Under the pieces are notes generated by a model. It was not told the origin of the DNA. It made no database searches and saw only the letters and a program-made list of their open reading frames with translations. From Paenibacillus sp. MAHUQ-63 (GTDB lineage: Bacteria > Bacillota > Bacilli > Paenibacillales > NBRC-103111), in the NCBI RefSeq assembly GCF_028765165.1, contig NZ_JARADB010000001.1:682001-746000 (forward strand): DNA of 64,000 nucleotides. Reading direction: 5' to 3'. The position numbers and the translations under genes are program-made. Below are positions 8,665-17,049 of this stretch, piece after piece. Each line of letters starts with the position of its first letter. The first letter of the stretch is position 1.

Positions 8665-9177
8665 TCAATCGCCTCCTAGGAAGCTCTTAGTCGGGTTTGA
8701 TTGCCTTTCGAGTTCTAACCGAAGTAACGGCTCAGGAGCAAAGTTTTCTTCCCATCCTGGAGGCTTCATGATCTTTCCGGTTTCAGGATCTCTCAGAACC
8801 GATCCATCAGGTAGAATCTTGCCTAGATTTGCATTACCCACAATATCAAAAGGTTTCTCAGGTTCTACCCCCATCAAAGTAAAGGTCCCAAGATTAAAGT
8901 ATTGATTGTCACACAATGCGTCGACTTGATCTTCAATTGTCTTTGCTTTCATAAACTCCGCTATTTCTTCGAGCATGTAGGCCGAACGTTTCAGAACTTG
9001 ACCGCCGAATCCGTTGCTCGAAACAAATTTCATCCGACTTACAAGAATGTTCAAATCATCTGCGAATCCATCGAGAGTATCTTGATGATCGCCATTACTA
9101 AGTATCGTAGCTTTACTTGGCATCTCTAAGCCAATGGCTTCATGGAACACCTTTACCATCTCATATTGTCTATTCAT
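8665..9177 (-). CDS. Phosphoribosyl-ATP pyrophosphohydrolase-like (MazG/PRA-PH superfamily) protein
   Basis: A 170-residue protein with an all-alpha NTP-pyrophosphohydrolase pattern: MLEEIAEFMKA (E-E-x-x-E helix) followed by VDALCDNQYFNLGTFTLMG, where Glu and Asp residues would bind magnesium. Phages carry such proteins to adjust nucleotide pools. The conserved tail MEPEKPFDIVGNANLGKI-like (VEPEKPFDIVGNANLGKIL) is typical of the phage PRA-PH group. The substrate is not predictable. Confidence 0.7.
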   Translation of the reverse strand: MNRQYEMVKVFHEAIGLEMPSKATILSNGDHQDTLDGFADDLNILVSRMKFVSSNGFGGQVLKRSAYMLEEIAEFMKAKTIEDQVDALCDNQYFNLGTFTLMGVEPEKPFDIVGNANLGKILPDGSVLRDPETGKIMKPPGWEENFAPEPLLRLELERQSNPTKSFLGGD

Positions 9178-9188
9178 CGTTCACTCTC

Positions 9189-9395
9189 CTATTCTGTTCT
9201 CTGGCTCCATAGCAGCCTTGCTACCATGTCTATCTTGTTAATATCATGTACTGCTTGCCAGCCGCGTCCATCTATCCAGCAATCGACCTCGGCCCATTTC
9301 TTTCTGTGATTCCACCGGAAGTTACTTGCTCGATATGTCTTGCCTTTAATCACGATTTGAGGAAGTAGATAGATTCCGACTCGCTCTTTTTTCAT
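9189..9395 (-). CDS. Hypothetical basic protein, 68 residues
   Basis: MKKERVGIYLLPQIVIKGKT with several Trp residues and a probable beta-rich fold. The start is 2 nt downstream of the YopX-like stop, so translation is probably coupled. Not recognised. Confidence 0.6.
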   Translation of the reverse strand: MKKERVGIYLLPQIVIKGKTYRASNFRWNHRKKWAEVDCWIDGRGWQAVHDINKIDMVARLLWSQRTE

Positions 9396-9397
9396 TG

Positions 9398-9784
9398 TTA
9401 GGACTCCAAGAATTCGGGGTGCTCGTGGATGTTACCGATGACTTTTCCTTTTTCTTCCGAATACTGTAGATAAAGAAATCTTGTCACCCATTCACCTATT
9501 ACAAAGTAAGTACCATCGTGGTATTCAACGACTCCGACCTCACCATCTAGTTCATGCAGGTCACCTTCGTATATCTCCACTCCATCAGAATCCAGGAGTC
9601 CGGTGAATTGCATTAGCTCAAAACGATCTTCACCTTCCCCGAATGGGATGCTGTAATTATCAGGTGTCTTAATTGGAAACGTGATGTTCCCATACTCGTT
9701 GCAGATGTAAAATTCATTGTCATCGTCATGTTCGATCATGACTTTCTGAACCTTATCCCACGCTCTGAACTTAATTTCTCTCAT
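9398..9784 (-). CDS. YopX-family phage protein
   Basis: A 128-residue protein with the YopX signature: N-terminal MREIKFRAWDKVQKVM, middle LMQFTGLLDSDGVEIYEGDL and C-terminal VIGNIHEHPEFL. YopX proteins are widespread in Firmicute prophages, with SH3-like repeats and no firmly assigned role. A hairpin lies just upstream. Confidence 0.88.
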   Translation of the reverse strand: MREIKFRAWDKVQKVMIEHDDDNEFYICNEYGNITFPIKTPDNYSIPFGEGEDRFELMQFTGLLDSDGVEIYEGDLHELDGEVGVVEYHDGTYFVIGEWVTRFLYLQYSEEKGKVIGNIHEHPEFLES

Positions 9785-9812
9785 GCAGCACCACCTCCAG
9801 TTTTTTATATAA

Positions 9813-9831
9813 GCCCCCGACTAGCAGGGGC
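9813..9831 (-). terminator. Hairpin between the acidic-protein gene and yopX-like gene
   Basis: GCCCC-loop-GGGGGC stem followed by TTATATAAAAAAC on the minus strand. The T content is weak, so it may only attenuate the early transcript. Confidence 0.4.
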
Positions 9832-9840
9832 ATTGAACGA

Positions 9841-10281
9841 TTACTCTTCGTCCAAGAACGTTAACGGGGCATCTTGATCCTCTTCTTCATCGGGATCCGG
9901 AGTAAATGGAAGGTCGTCCTCAGCATGTTCGACTTCCTCTTCTACTGAATCAGTTTCCTCGGAGTCCTCCACCATGACATCCCCTTCGGACTGCTCTTCA
10001 TCATCGACTTCTTCCGTTTCCACATCATCAATCGCCAGTTGATTCTCATCTTCCTTCACAGACTCAACAACGCCGGCATTCGTAACGACCTGCAGACCAC
10101 GACGCGGTTCGATGTAATCCTGGACTTCCATCTGTGCAATCCCGAGAACAAGATGAAACTCATCACGCTGCTTAAGTTCATTCAGGTCATCAAGGCTTAC
10201 GCTTGAAGGCAAGCTCAAGACGATTTCTACACCTTTACCGCTTGTAATTTTCTTAATAGAAGCTGTTGTTTTGATTGTCAT
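9841..10281 (-). CDS. Acidic-tailed hypothetical protein, possible ssDNA-binding protein analogue
   Basis: A 146-residue protein: a compact N-terminal half (KITSGKGVEIVLSLPSSVSL) and a highly acidic C-terminal half ending in an Asp/Glu-rich tail that contains DDLPF, a motif like the protein-docking tip of SSB (DDDIPF). It lies next to RuvC in the recombination/replication operon, which lacks an obvious SSB. The SSB-like role is inference; the DDLPF motif is internal, not terminal. Confidence 0.6.
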   Translation of the reverse strand: MTIKTTASIKKITSGKGVEIVLSLPSSVSLDDLNELKQRDEFHLVLGIAQMEVQDYIEPRRGLQVVTNAGVVESVKEDENQLAIDDVETEEVDDEEQSEGDVMVEDSEETDSVEEEVEHAEDDLPFTPDPDEEEDQDAPLTFLDEE

Positions 10282-10303
10282 ATTGAATCACTCATCCTTT
10301 GGT

Positions 10304-10861
10304 TTATTTTTTATTTAAGACTGCTTCAACGACTTCAAGTTGATAAGGCATACGGTCTATCTCTGGAAGCAAATTACGTGAACGATGCACATTAACAGCG
10401 ATGCGAGCAATGATGTAAGCGTCAATGACGTTATCACTCTTGTGTGTGTATCCGAAGTGTTCCAGTACAGCTTGCTTTACGGCAGCTTTCTTCTCAGCAT
10501 CCTTGAGCCTGCGATTCTTTCCGCCGTCTTTAACCCAACCAGTGACACCGACATATTTTTTTGTTTGCATCGGGTTAACATCGTCGAAATCCAATCGAGC
10601 CCTATGAATCATCGAGCGGAGACCACCATGAATCATGCCTGTTGTGATAGCCATCTGAGTACTAACCGAAGCTGATTCAATGACCACTTCATCCTCTTTC
10701 TGAAGACGTTTGAAGAGCATATCTTCAAGGGAAACCAGCTGAGGGATACTCATTGCACCTGTTCCCTTACCTCTCAGTTCCTCTTCAACAAGGACGTTCA
10801 TGAACTCATCTAGAACGACAAATCCAGTCCTTGTTGCCGGGTCGATCCCAACGAATCTGAT
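10304..10861 (-). CDS. RuvC-like Holliday junction resolvase (phage type), apparently AUC-initiated
   Basis: RNase H-fold nuclease that resolves branched DNA before packaging. Read from ATC at 10861 it begins (M)RFVGIDPATRTGFVVLDEF, supplying the first catalytic Asp (D7); Glu in VVIESAS (about 62) and Asp pair in KSDNVIDAYI (about 143 and 147) complete the active site. An in-frame TGA lies three codons upstream and no ATG, GTG, TTG or CTG lies between it and residue 21. Starting at the first ATG (10801) would delete catalytic D7. AAGGGTGAGG precedes the ATC. It overlaps the upstream gene by 52 nt. Confidence 0.82.
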   Translation of the reverse strand: MRFVGIDPATRTGFVVLDEFMNVLVEEELRGKGTGAMSIPQLVSLEDMLFKRLQKEDEVVIESASVSTQMAITTGMIHGGLRSMIHRARLDFDDVNPMQTKKYVGVTGWVKDGGKNRRLKDAEKKAAVKQAVLEHFGYTHKSDNVIDAYIIARIAVNVHRSRNLLPEIDRMPYQLEVVEAVLNKK

Positions 10862-11115
10862 AACTCCTCACCCTTCCCGCGCTGCCGCTTTACTAACTTC
10901 GAATATGCTTCCCTTGCCTCTCGAACCAAAGGTTCAATCTGCAAATAATGCTGCCGATGTTGATAGCTGAATTTATTAGCATAGTAGTTCATCGTTTCAT
11001 GCCGAATCGTCAAATGGTGGCCTGGGCATAGGGGAACAAAAGCCCATGTTGCTCTTGCTACTGCTTTGCAATCCGGATATTTGCACAGTGTTGGTGTTCT
11101 GAACGTAGCTGTCAT
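10810..11115 (-). CDS. Hypothetical protein with a Cys/His cluster
   Basis: A 101-residue protein. The N-terminal CKYPDCKAVARA and PLCPGHHLTIRHET suggest a small zinc-binding unit; the rest is basic and helical. It starts by ATGA overlap with the 55-residue gene upstream and ends inside the RuvC-like gene. Not recognised as a known family. Confidence 0.65.
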   Translation of the reverse strand: MTATFRTPTLCKYPDCKAVARATWAFVPLCPGHHLTIRHETMNYYANKFSYQHRQHYLQIEPLVREAREAYSKLVKRQRGKGEELSDSLGSTRQQGLDLSF

Positions 11116-11279
11116 GCTCGCTTCCTCCTTATCTTTGTTTGCTGAACTATGCAGTAAGCACGTTCTCTCTTCCGTCGTTTTATCTCTTCAAGGGCAGCTA
11201 GTTTGTGTTCCAAGCTGCATCCCTGGTCATTGTAGGCAATTTCTGCGAGTTGATAATTCTTTGCTTCCCGCCACTTCAT
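11112..11279 (-). CDS. Small basic protein, 55 residues
   Basis: MKWREAKNYQLAEIAYNDQG and a strongly basic, probably helical end (EEIKRRKRERAYCIVQQTKI). It overlaps both neighbours by ATGA-type junctions, which supports translation as part of the operon. Function unknown; nucleic-acid binding is possible. Confidence 0.6.
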   Translation of the reverse strand: MKWREAKNYQLAEIAYNDQGCSLEHKLAALEEIKRRKRERAYCIVQQTKIRRKRA

Positions 11280-12004
11280 TGCGCTGTCACCGCCTTGCGT
11301 TCAGCTATCTCTTCATCAGTAAGTCCGGAGTAGGCGTAATGGCAGGCTTCTACAGCTTCGTATGGAGGAATCGACAGCTTATCCATTGCACTCTTCACTG
11401 GGCATCCGCCGTTCTTCTCTGGCGATCCGTCGCATTCTCGACATGCGAATTGAATTGTTGCGAGTGCTAAATTTAGAACGACATCGACGTCTTCTTTGAT
11501 CAACTCATTCCGCATCTCTGCATCTAGCGCTGCATTCTTACGGACAATCTCCTTTGCTTCCCGCTTATGCATTAGACCGAACTTATAAACTTGGCTCTCC
11601 CGGTACAACGTTGCAGTTGTCTTCTGGTCCTTCTCTTTAACCCACTCATGTGCAGCGTATGAGATCCACTCTTTTGCTTGTTCAATTGCATAGTTGGACA
11701 TCTGCGGCATCGTAGGAATCTTGGACATTGCGGCCGGAAGTTCATTTGCTAAAGCGAGAAGAATGATGAAGGCGTCTCTCTCGGCGCTGTTCATGTATGG
11801 CTTCACTTTGTGCTGGACCATCTCAAACGTCTCTGCTTCCTCTACAAGCACCGTGTAATGGGCGCCGCAGAATGATTTGCCCGTTTTAGGATCAGAGAAG
11901 CTGCAGACGATATCTAAGGTTTTGCGACGCTGCTTAACCGGTATTTCGATTAGATTGGGATAAGAGCACTTCGGGCATTTAGTTCGGTAATGAGTATCAG
12001 GCAT
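11276..12004 (-). CDS. Hypothetical phage protein with N-terminal zinc-ribbon-like motif
   Basis: A 242-residue protein starting MPDTHYRTKCPKCSYPNLIE; CPKC near residue 10 and a later CSF...FCGAH may form a zinc ribbon. The central region (NSAERDAFIILLALANELPAA) is helical, and near the end are CRECDGSPEKNGGC and a conserved-looking HYAYSGLTDEEI. It resembles an uncharacterised Bacillales phage family. Adjacent to the methylase gene, stop-to-start overlap with the 55-residue gene. Confidence 0.7.
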   Translation of the reverse strand: MPDTHYRTKCPKCSYPNLIEIPVKQRRKTLDIVCSFSDPKTGKSFCGAHYTVLVEEAETFEMVQHKVKPYMNSAERDAFIILLALANELPAAMSKIPTMPQMSNYAIEQAKEWISYAAHEWVKEKDQKTTATLYRESQVYKFGLMHKREAKEIVRKNAALDAEMRNELIKEDVDVVLNLALATIQFACRECDGSPEKNGGCPVKSAMDKLSIPPYEAVEACHYAYSGLTDEEIAERKAVTAQ

Positions 12005-12015
12005 CTTATCCCTCC

Positions 12016-13581
12016 TCACATAAATTGCATTTCATATTGGTACTGAGATTGGTAAGGCCGTTTAACTTTACAGAGTTCAGGGAGATTTGCTTCTACCAGC
12101 GCCTTTGCAAATGGTGGCGGAACGGAATTTCCGCATCGTGCAACTTGAGCTGTTTTCGGGTACTTATTCCCGTTTGCGTCATGATCAATGATGTATTCTT
12201 TTGGGAATCCTTGTGCTGCAAATAGCTCGTGTGGTTCTAACATGCGCATTCCAATATCAACCATTTGGTAGAGCGTTCCTTCGATGGTTACAAGACCGAA
12301 CCGGTCCTTTGTTGTAATGGTGTGTAATGGTTCATTTAGTGATTGACCGTTATCAGCACTACCGTAATATTTCAGTAAGAAAGCTCTGACTTCTCCAACA
12401 TGAAGCCCGCCGGCTGTAATAGTTGGCATAGGTTCGGAAACCGGTTGACCATCAGCACACGTACCTCGAAGTTTCACTAAGTGACTGGTTACTAGCGATG
12501 ACTTCCCTCCACCTCCGGCAGTTACCGTACCAGCAGGTTCATTTGCTGAATGACCGATCGATTCACCAAAATGTCGTGCAAGAAATGCAGCTACTAATCC
12601 ATACCTGTTCGATGTATCCAGTGTAAGAATAGGCCTATCTAACGTTTGACCTCGTGCATCGTGGCTAGTAGTTTCTGAATGGTATTGCGCAAGAAATGGT
12701 GTTACAAGTAGGTGTTCCGCCTTTGTGACAATGGTCGTTAAAGGATCGCTTAGTTCGTACTGTAATCGATCTCCAGCAAATCCAGTTTGACCGATCCTAG
12801 CAATGAATGGCCGCGGATTATCAATAACAAACCTTTGAATGCCTCGGGCTATTCTTCGAAGTGTATTTTCCGCTAAAGGCTTGGTTCGTTCAAAGATACT
12901 CGGGCAAGGAATTGACCAGTCGATAATCTCAGCAGCCGTTCTCCATGGCTGTAGCCTACCGCTTTTAACAGCATCGCTGGCTGGATCTCCATGTGTGGGT
13001 TCTGGCCAAACAATCGGATTTCCATCGCATCTGGCAACAAGGAAGAATCTTTTGCGTATTGTTGGAGCCCCATAGTCACATGCTCTGAGCTCTTTCCATT
13101 CAACCTGGTATCCTTGCCGCTTCAGCGCATTGACAAAAGCTTGAAATGTTCTCCCTTTCTTATCAGGATCAGGATAGCCATCCTTTAAGAGTGGACCCCA
13201 AGTTTTAAACTCCTCGACATTCTCCAGCATGATCACTCTCGGACGGACCGTTGCTGCCCATCTCACTGCTACCCATGCCAGACCACGAATACTTTTCTCT
13301 TTGGGTTTTCCGCCTTTTGCTTTGCTGAAGTGCTTGCAATCCGGTGATAACCAGCAAAGAGCGACCGGACGTCCACGAACTACATCTTTCGGCACGACAT
13401 CCCAAACCGAATGGCAATGATGCTCTGTCTCAGGGTGATTTGCTTTATGCATTGCAATAGCAGCTGGATCGTGGTTAATTGCAATATCAACACTTCGACC
13501 AATTGCTAACTCTATTCCAGTAGAGGCGCCGCCTCCGCCAGCAAAATTATCGACCACGAGCTCTCTCGTCAACTGTTTCAT
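12016..13581 (-). CDS. C5-cytosine DNA methyltransferase (orphan phage Dcm-like)
   Basis: A 521-residue SAM-dependent methylase. Motif I VVDNFAGGGGASTGIELAIG is at residues about 9-28; the catalytic-loop region is WLSPDCKHFSKAKGG (Cys nucleophile in PDC); the ENV motif is MLENVEEF; motif VIII-like APTIRKRFFLVA follows; the C-terminal motif X region is ARCGNSVPPPFAKALV. A long target-recognition stretch with repeated T-I-T-x-G/K elements lies at about 290-430. No restriction endonuclease is nearby, so it probably protects phage DNA or marks replication. The start at MKQLTREL is used. Confidence 0.93.
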   Translation of the reverse strand: MKQLTRELVVDNFAGGGGASTGIELAIGRSVDIAINHDPAAIAMHKANHPETEHHCHSVWDVVPKDVVRGRPVALCWLSPDCKHFSKAKGGKPKEKSIRGLAWVAVRWAATVRPRVIMLENVEEFKTWGPLLKDGYPDPDKKGRTFQAFVNALKRQGYQVEWKELRACDYGAPTIRKRFFLVARCDGNPIVWPEPTHGDPASDAVKSGRLQPWRTAAEIIDWSIPCPSIFERTKPLAENTLRRIARGIQRFVIDNPRPFIARIGQTGFAGDRLQYELSDPLTTIVTKAEHLLVTPFLAQYHSETTSHDARGQTLDRPILTLDTSNRYGLVAAFLARHFGESIGHSANEPAGTVTAGGGGKSSLVTSHLVKLRGTCADGQPVSEPMPTITAGGLHVGEVRAFLLKYYGSADNGQSLNEPLHTITTKDRFGLVTIEGTLYQMVDIGMRMLEPHELFAAQGFPKEYIIDHDANGNKYPKTAQVARCGNSVPPPFAKALVEANLPELCKVKRPYQSQYQYEMQFM

Positions 13582-13862
13582 AGTAAGCACCTTGCAATGT
13601 AGCTCTCATTCTGCTGCCGAATAAACTCTTCTGCATATAAACCAACATCTTCACCTACAAGAGTTTCCTTGCCGGCCGCTCTGATCAAGTTAACCAACCC
13701 TTGTCCGGCATCGAAGAATGCCTTTAGAGCAGCTTCTTTATCAACCGGTGGCTTGCATAGTTCGTCGATCAATGTATCCAAAGCTTCAAGTGTTTTGCGA
13801 CGCGCCTTCTCTTCGTCTTGACCTGTTTCTACATTGCTAAGTGTTATGGTGATGGATTTCAT
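13578..13862 (-). CDS. Hypothetical protein, 94 residues
   Basis: MKSITITLSNVETGQDEEKARRKTLEAL, mostly helical, with an N-terminal beta strand. Its stop overlaps the methylase start (ATGA type), implying coupling. The longer frame to 13895 lacks a ribosome site. Not recognised. Confidence 0.65.
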   Translation of the reverse strand: MKSITITLSNVETGQDEEKARRKTLEALDTLIDELCKPPVDKEAALKAFFDAGQGLVNLIRAAGKETLVGEDVGLYAEEFIRQQNESYIARCLL

Positions 13863-13872
13863 ATGTCCTCCC

Positions 13873-14235
13873 TTACAGCCAGTCAGGTGCATCATCTTCT
13901 ACCCTATCTGGCTGCTCGTGTAATCCTGAGTTACTTTTAACTTCCGTTTCGATATTTTCCGTTACATCATGGACAGACGTATCCCTTTGCTCTGTTTTTA
14001 CATCTGCTACAACCCATCCAAGTTGCTCGTAGATCGTCCTGACTCCTGGGTACTGCAGGCAGTACTGAGCTCGATCGTAAGCCTTCATGATGCGAACCAT
14101 TTCATCATAGGCAGCTACCAAGCGGGTTCTCTCTGCACCTTCTGGCATATCTTCAATAACGATTGAGGCTTTGATGATTCTGCTTTGCATGAGCTGCCGC
14201 TCTTCATCATTCGTCACTTGATTGACCTTGCTCAA
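13873..14235 (-). CDS. Hypothetical helical protein, 120 residues
   Basis: MSKVNQVTNDEERQLMQSRI with long helices and an acidic C-terminus ending DDAPDWL. It starts inside the last codons of dnaB (ATGA overlap). Possibly a partner of the helicase from position alone; no family recognised. Confidence 0.65.
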   Translation of the reverse strand: MSKVNQVTNDEERQLMQSRIIKASIVIEDMPEGAERTRLVAAYDEMVRIMKAYDRAQYCLQYPGVRTIYEQLGWVVADVKTEQRDTSVHDVTENIETEVKSNSGLHEQPDRVEDDAPDWL

Positions 14236-15620
14236 TTAGCATCACCCGCCTTTTCTTGATGGGAGCGATCTAGGTTAGCGAATTTCCCGTATTGCTTCAG
14301 GAATGCAAGCTCTACTGTTCCTAGTGAGCCGTTACGATGCTTTGCAATAATCATTTCAACGATGTTTTTCTTTGTGCTTTCTTTATCGTAGTAATCATCT
14401 CGATAAAGAAAAGCTACAATGTCAGCATCTTGCTCAATGGAACCCGACTCTCTTAAGTCCGACATCATTGGACGCTTATCTTGCCTTTGCTCGACACCTC
14501 GACTGAGCTGTGATAAGGCAATGACGGGGACATTCAGATCCCTTGCAATCTGTTTAAGTTCCCGTGATATTTCTGAAACTTCTTCTTGCCGATTCCCTCT
14601 GCCTCCACCTTTGCTGCCATGACCTGAGATAAGCTGCAGATAGTCGATAACGATTAATCCGAGGCTCCCATGTTGCTTCACCAGATCTCGACATTTAGCC
14701 CGGATGTCATGCACAGTAACAGTTGGTGTATCCTCAATAAAGATTTTCGCTTGTGCAAGTGAGCTCATTGCGCCGCTCATCTTTTCCCAGTCATCGCCTT
14801 CGAAGAATCCTGTTTTCATCTTCTCAGCATCGATATGTCCCTCAGTACTCATCATTCGCGTTACTAGCTGCTCTGCTCCCATTTCTAGGGAGAAGATTGC
14901 TACTACCTCATCGGCTGCTACACCTATCTTCTGAGCGATATTAAGGGCGAATGCTGTCTTTCCGACTGATGGCCGGGCAGCTAGAATGATAAGGTCAGAT
15001 CGCTGGAGACCCTTCGTCATCTTATCAAGGTCATTGAAACCAGTGGGAATACCGGTTATCCCTTTTGACTCGTGCCGGTTCTTATAACGTTCTTCTGATT
15101 GGTCCCATACATTGAGCAGAACCTTTCTAATCGGTTTGAACGTAGTGGCCGGCTTATCTTGTTCCCTGATCTTTGCAGCATACTTCTCAGCTTGGGAAGC
15201 GAACTCAGTTACGTCTTGATCCTGGACAGACTTATCAAGCAGGTCAGCTGCATATTCAATGGCTTGACGTTTCCGGTACATATCCTTAATTCGCCTGATG
15301 TAGTGATCGACGTTTGATAATTTCCCGACGCCCGAGGCTAGGTTAGATAAGAATGTTACCCCACCAACTGTTTGCAGCTTATTGGCGTCTTGTAGGCGTG
15401 ATGTGAGTGTTATTAGGTCTAGTGGCTCCTTAGCATCTACAACCTCTCCCATGGACTTATATACGGTTCTAAGAGCTGGGTTAATGAACTCGTCACCCTT
15501 CAATCTTTCACTTACCGTTTCGAAGAGTGTAGGGTTTACCAGGATTGCGCCGATAACTCCGTTTTCACTTGCTTCATCATGTGGCATATCGATACCGAGC
15601 GTGTCTATGATGTTTTTCAT
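14232..15620 (-). CDS. dnaB: Replicative DNA helicase (DnaB family)
   Basis: A 462-residue hexameric 5'-3' helicase that drives phage replication forks. The N-terminal domain (about 13-115, EASENGVIGAILVNPTLF) is followed by a linker and a RecA-like C-terminal domain with Walker A RPSVGKT at 216-222, Walker B LIVIDYLQLI near 325, and DLRESGSIEQDADIV near 400. Length matches bacterial DnaB. It follows the initiator and a small loader-like gene, the standard phage replication order. Confidence 0.96.
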   Translation of the reverse strand: MKNIIDTLGIDMPHDEASENGVIGAILVNPTLFETVSERLKGDEFINPALRTVYKSMGEVVDAKEPLDLITLTSRLQDANKLQTVGGVTFLSNLASGVGKLSNVDHYIRRIKDMYRKRQAIEYAADLLDKSVQDQDVTEFASQAEKYAAKIREQDKPATTFKPIRKVLLNVWDQSEERYKNRHESKGITGIPTGFNDLDKMTKGLQRSDLIILAARPSVGKTAFALNIAQKIGVAADEVVAIFSLEMGAEQLVTRMMSTEGHIDAEKMKTGFFEGDDWEKMSGAMSSLAQAKIFIEDTPTVTVHDIRAKCRDLVKQHGSLGLIVIDYLQLISGHGSKGGGRGNRQEEVSEISRELKQIARDLNVPVIALSQLSRGVEQRQDKRPMMSDLRESGSIEQDADIVAFLYRDDYYDKESTKKNIVEMIIAKHRNGSLGTVELAFLKQYGKFANLDRSHQEKAGDAN

Positions 15621-15967
15621 GTTCCTTCACCTGCTATTCGCGCTCTGACATCTTTCCAGAAGTTATCCGGTGGCGGTTCATCCTTAGTTGACCATGATTC
15701 AAGTTCCATGAAATGCATTTCCGTTTGAAGTCGAAGCTGCTTATTTGCATCGATCTTCCTTTTCTTTACGATGTCGGCTATGTCCGGAAAGAAGTTACTT
15801 GAATCGATATGAGCATTTAAATTTTCAAGCGCTACTAAAGGATCTGTGAAGGCGAGACGTTCGATCCAAATTTGCAAAGTTACTGGACTGCTCTTAAAAT
15901 CCGGTGCCTTATTCGGATATGCCGCAACCGCCTTCGCCAATAAGAGTCTGACTTCTTGCTCCGTCAA
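15617..15967 (-). CDS. Probable helicase-loader-type protein, 116 residues
   Basis: From the TTG at 15967 (GGCGGTG upstream) the protein begins TEQEVRLLLAKAVAAYPN, and continues with LALENLNAHIDSSNFFPDIADIVKKR-type helices, similar to small phage proteins between initiator and DnaB that have been called loaders or loader inhibitors. An upstream in-frame ATG at 16003 is possible but lies deep inside the initiator gene. The stop overlaps the dnaB ATG. Confidence 0.6.
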   Translation of the reverse strand: MTEQEVRLLLAKAVAAYPNKAPDFKSSPVTLQIWIERLAFTDPLVALENLNAHIDSSNFFPDIADIVKKRKIDANKQLRLQTEMHFMELESWSTKDEPPPDNFWKDVRARIAGEGT

Positions 15968-16829
15968 TTGATACACCGCCCATATCGCCAAGTAAGAAGT
16001 CAACGTTATCTGCAGATTTTGATTTCTTCTCCGCTGCTAATCCCTCCGGATCGACCACGGAATAATCTTCATACCTTTTCTGATTGAGATAAGTCGAAGG
16101 GTGAGGTATGAAATTTGTTTTTGTTTCAAGGAGATTGCATGTCTCAGCAAAGTTTATTGTATTAGAGATAATAAGAACTGGATCGAATCCTTTTTCTTTG
16201 CTAAGTTTTTCCCATGCTTTTTTAGCTGCAGCTTTTGATATTCTTCTTGGATACTTACTATAGAAGTAATTAAATATATCCTCGTTACTCTTTTCTTTAA
16301 ATAATTTATTTAAAGATCTTTTTCTTTTAATGGGGTCACAATCGTATACCTCAAAGTAACCATTTTCTTTACTTTGAGGGTCATGATCGTATACCTCTGG
16401 AGGGTTACAATCGTATACCTCAAGATTTGTGTTTGGAGGGTCACAATCGTGTACCTCCAACTCATCGAACAAATCAACTTGCCCCGTTTTTTTCACGGAC
16501 TCACTTCCTTTCGGAACCATCCAATCCTCGTAATTTTTATTGAACCCTAGCATGCGGCCCTCTGAGTTCGTCTCTGTTTTTGTGACAATGAGAACTTTGG
16601 ATTTGATAAGTGCAGCAACTTCCTTTTTAACGGTGCTCTTTGCCAGCTTGGTAGTCATTTGGATGAAGCTGATTGCGAACTCGTGATCTTTCTTGCCATA
16701 ACCGTATGTGAGTCGCCATATCTTCATAATGATCCGGAGTTGAGCTCCGTTGAAGTTGAATTGGCATATCTGGTCCAGGATCTCATTAGCAACAGGTGTA
16801 AAGCCTTTTTCCTTCTGCGGGCTTGCCAT
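15909..16829 (-). CDS. Phage replication initiator, O-protein-like, containing iterons
   Basis: A 306-residue protein. The N-terminal 110 residues (FTPVANEILDQICQFNFNGA, IMKIWRLTYGYGKKDHEFAI) are a phage replication O-type winged helix that would bind the origin. The middle contains reiterated EVYDCDP-type peptides because the DNA there holds four copies of a 20-bp iteron. The C-terminal part (FNYFYSKYPRRISKAAAKKAWEKL) resembles helicase-interaction domains. As in lambda O, origin and initiator appear to share the same DNA. It overlaps the loader-like gene. Confidence 0.85.
   Translation of the reverse strand: MASPQKEKGFTPVANEILDQICQFNFNGAQLRIIMKIWRLTYGYGKKDHEFAISFIQMTTKLAKSTVKKEVAALIKSKVLIVTKTETNSEGRMLGFNKNYEDWMVPKGSESVKKTGQVDLFDELEVHDCDPPNTNLEVYDCNPPEVYDHDPQSKENGYFEVYDCDPIKRKRSLNKLFKEKSNEDIFNYFYSKYPRRISKAAAKKAWEKLSKEKGFDPVLIISNTINFAETCNLLETKTNFIPHPSTYLNQKRYEDYSVVDPEGLAAEKKSKSADNVDFLLGDMGGVSIDGARSQTLIGEGGCGISE
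16333..16457. repeat. Four 20-bp iterons inside the initiator gene; putative replication origin
   Basis: GGGTCACAATCGTATACCTC at 16333-16352, with close copies at 16378-16397 (TCATGATC variant), 16402-16421 (TTACAATC variant) and 16438-16457 (GTGTACC variant). Start-to-start distances are 45, 24 and 36 bp, all in-frame. An AT-rich stretch with many A/T runs lies to the left (16255-16335) and could unwind. Confidence 0.75.
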
Positions 16830-16845
16830 TTACACCACCCACTTA

Positions 16846-17049
16846 CTAAACTGCTTGATCCTCTTGCAAACTATCTACTTCATGCTCGATCTGCTGGAGG
16901 AGCAATGCCTTCTCCTCCTCTAGAACCTTCACCTGTTGTTCGTAATGCTCGATAACTTCCAGCACAACTCTAGGAGAATACTGACCAACATTACGCTTGC
17001 AGTTTCTTTTCAAATCCTCTAGTGCATCCGCAACATTTAGAAATCTCAT
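16846..17049 (-). CDS. Coiled-coil hypothetical protein, 67 residues
   Basis: MRFLNVADALEDLKRNCKRN followed by a Leu/Glu-rich heptad pattern (VLEEEKALLLQQIEHEVDSL). The ATG overlaps the stop of the MBL-fold gene. Probably oligomeric; function unknown. Confidence 0.65.
   Translation of the reverse strand: MRFLNVADALEDLKRNCKRNVGQYSPRVVLEVIEHYEQQVKVLEEEKALLLQQIEHEVDSLQEDQAV

Noticed and set aside
10304-10801. RuvC-like gene starting at the first ATG
   Set aside because: It would delete the first catalytic aspartate; the ATC start restores the complete fold.
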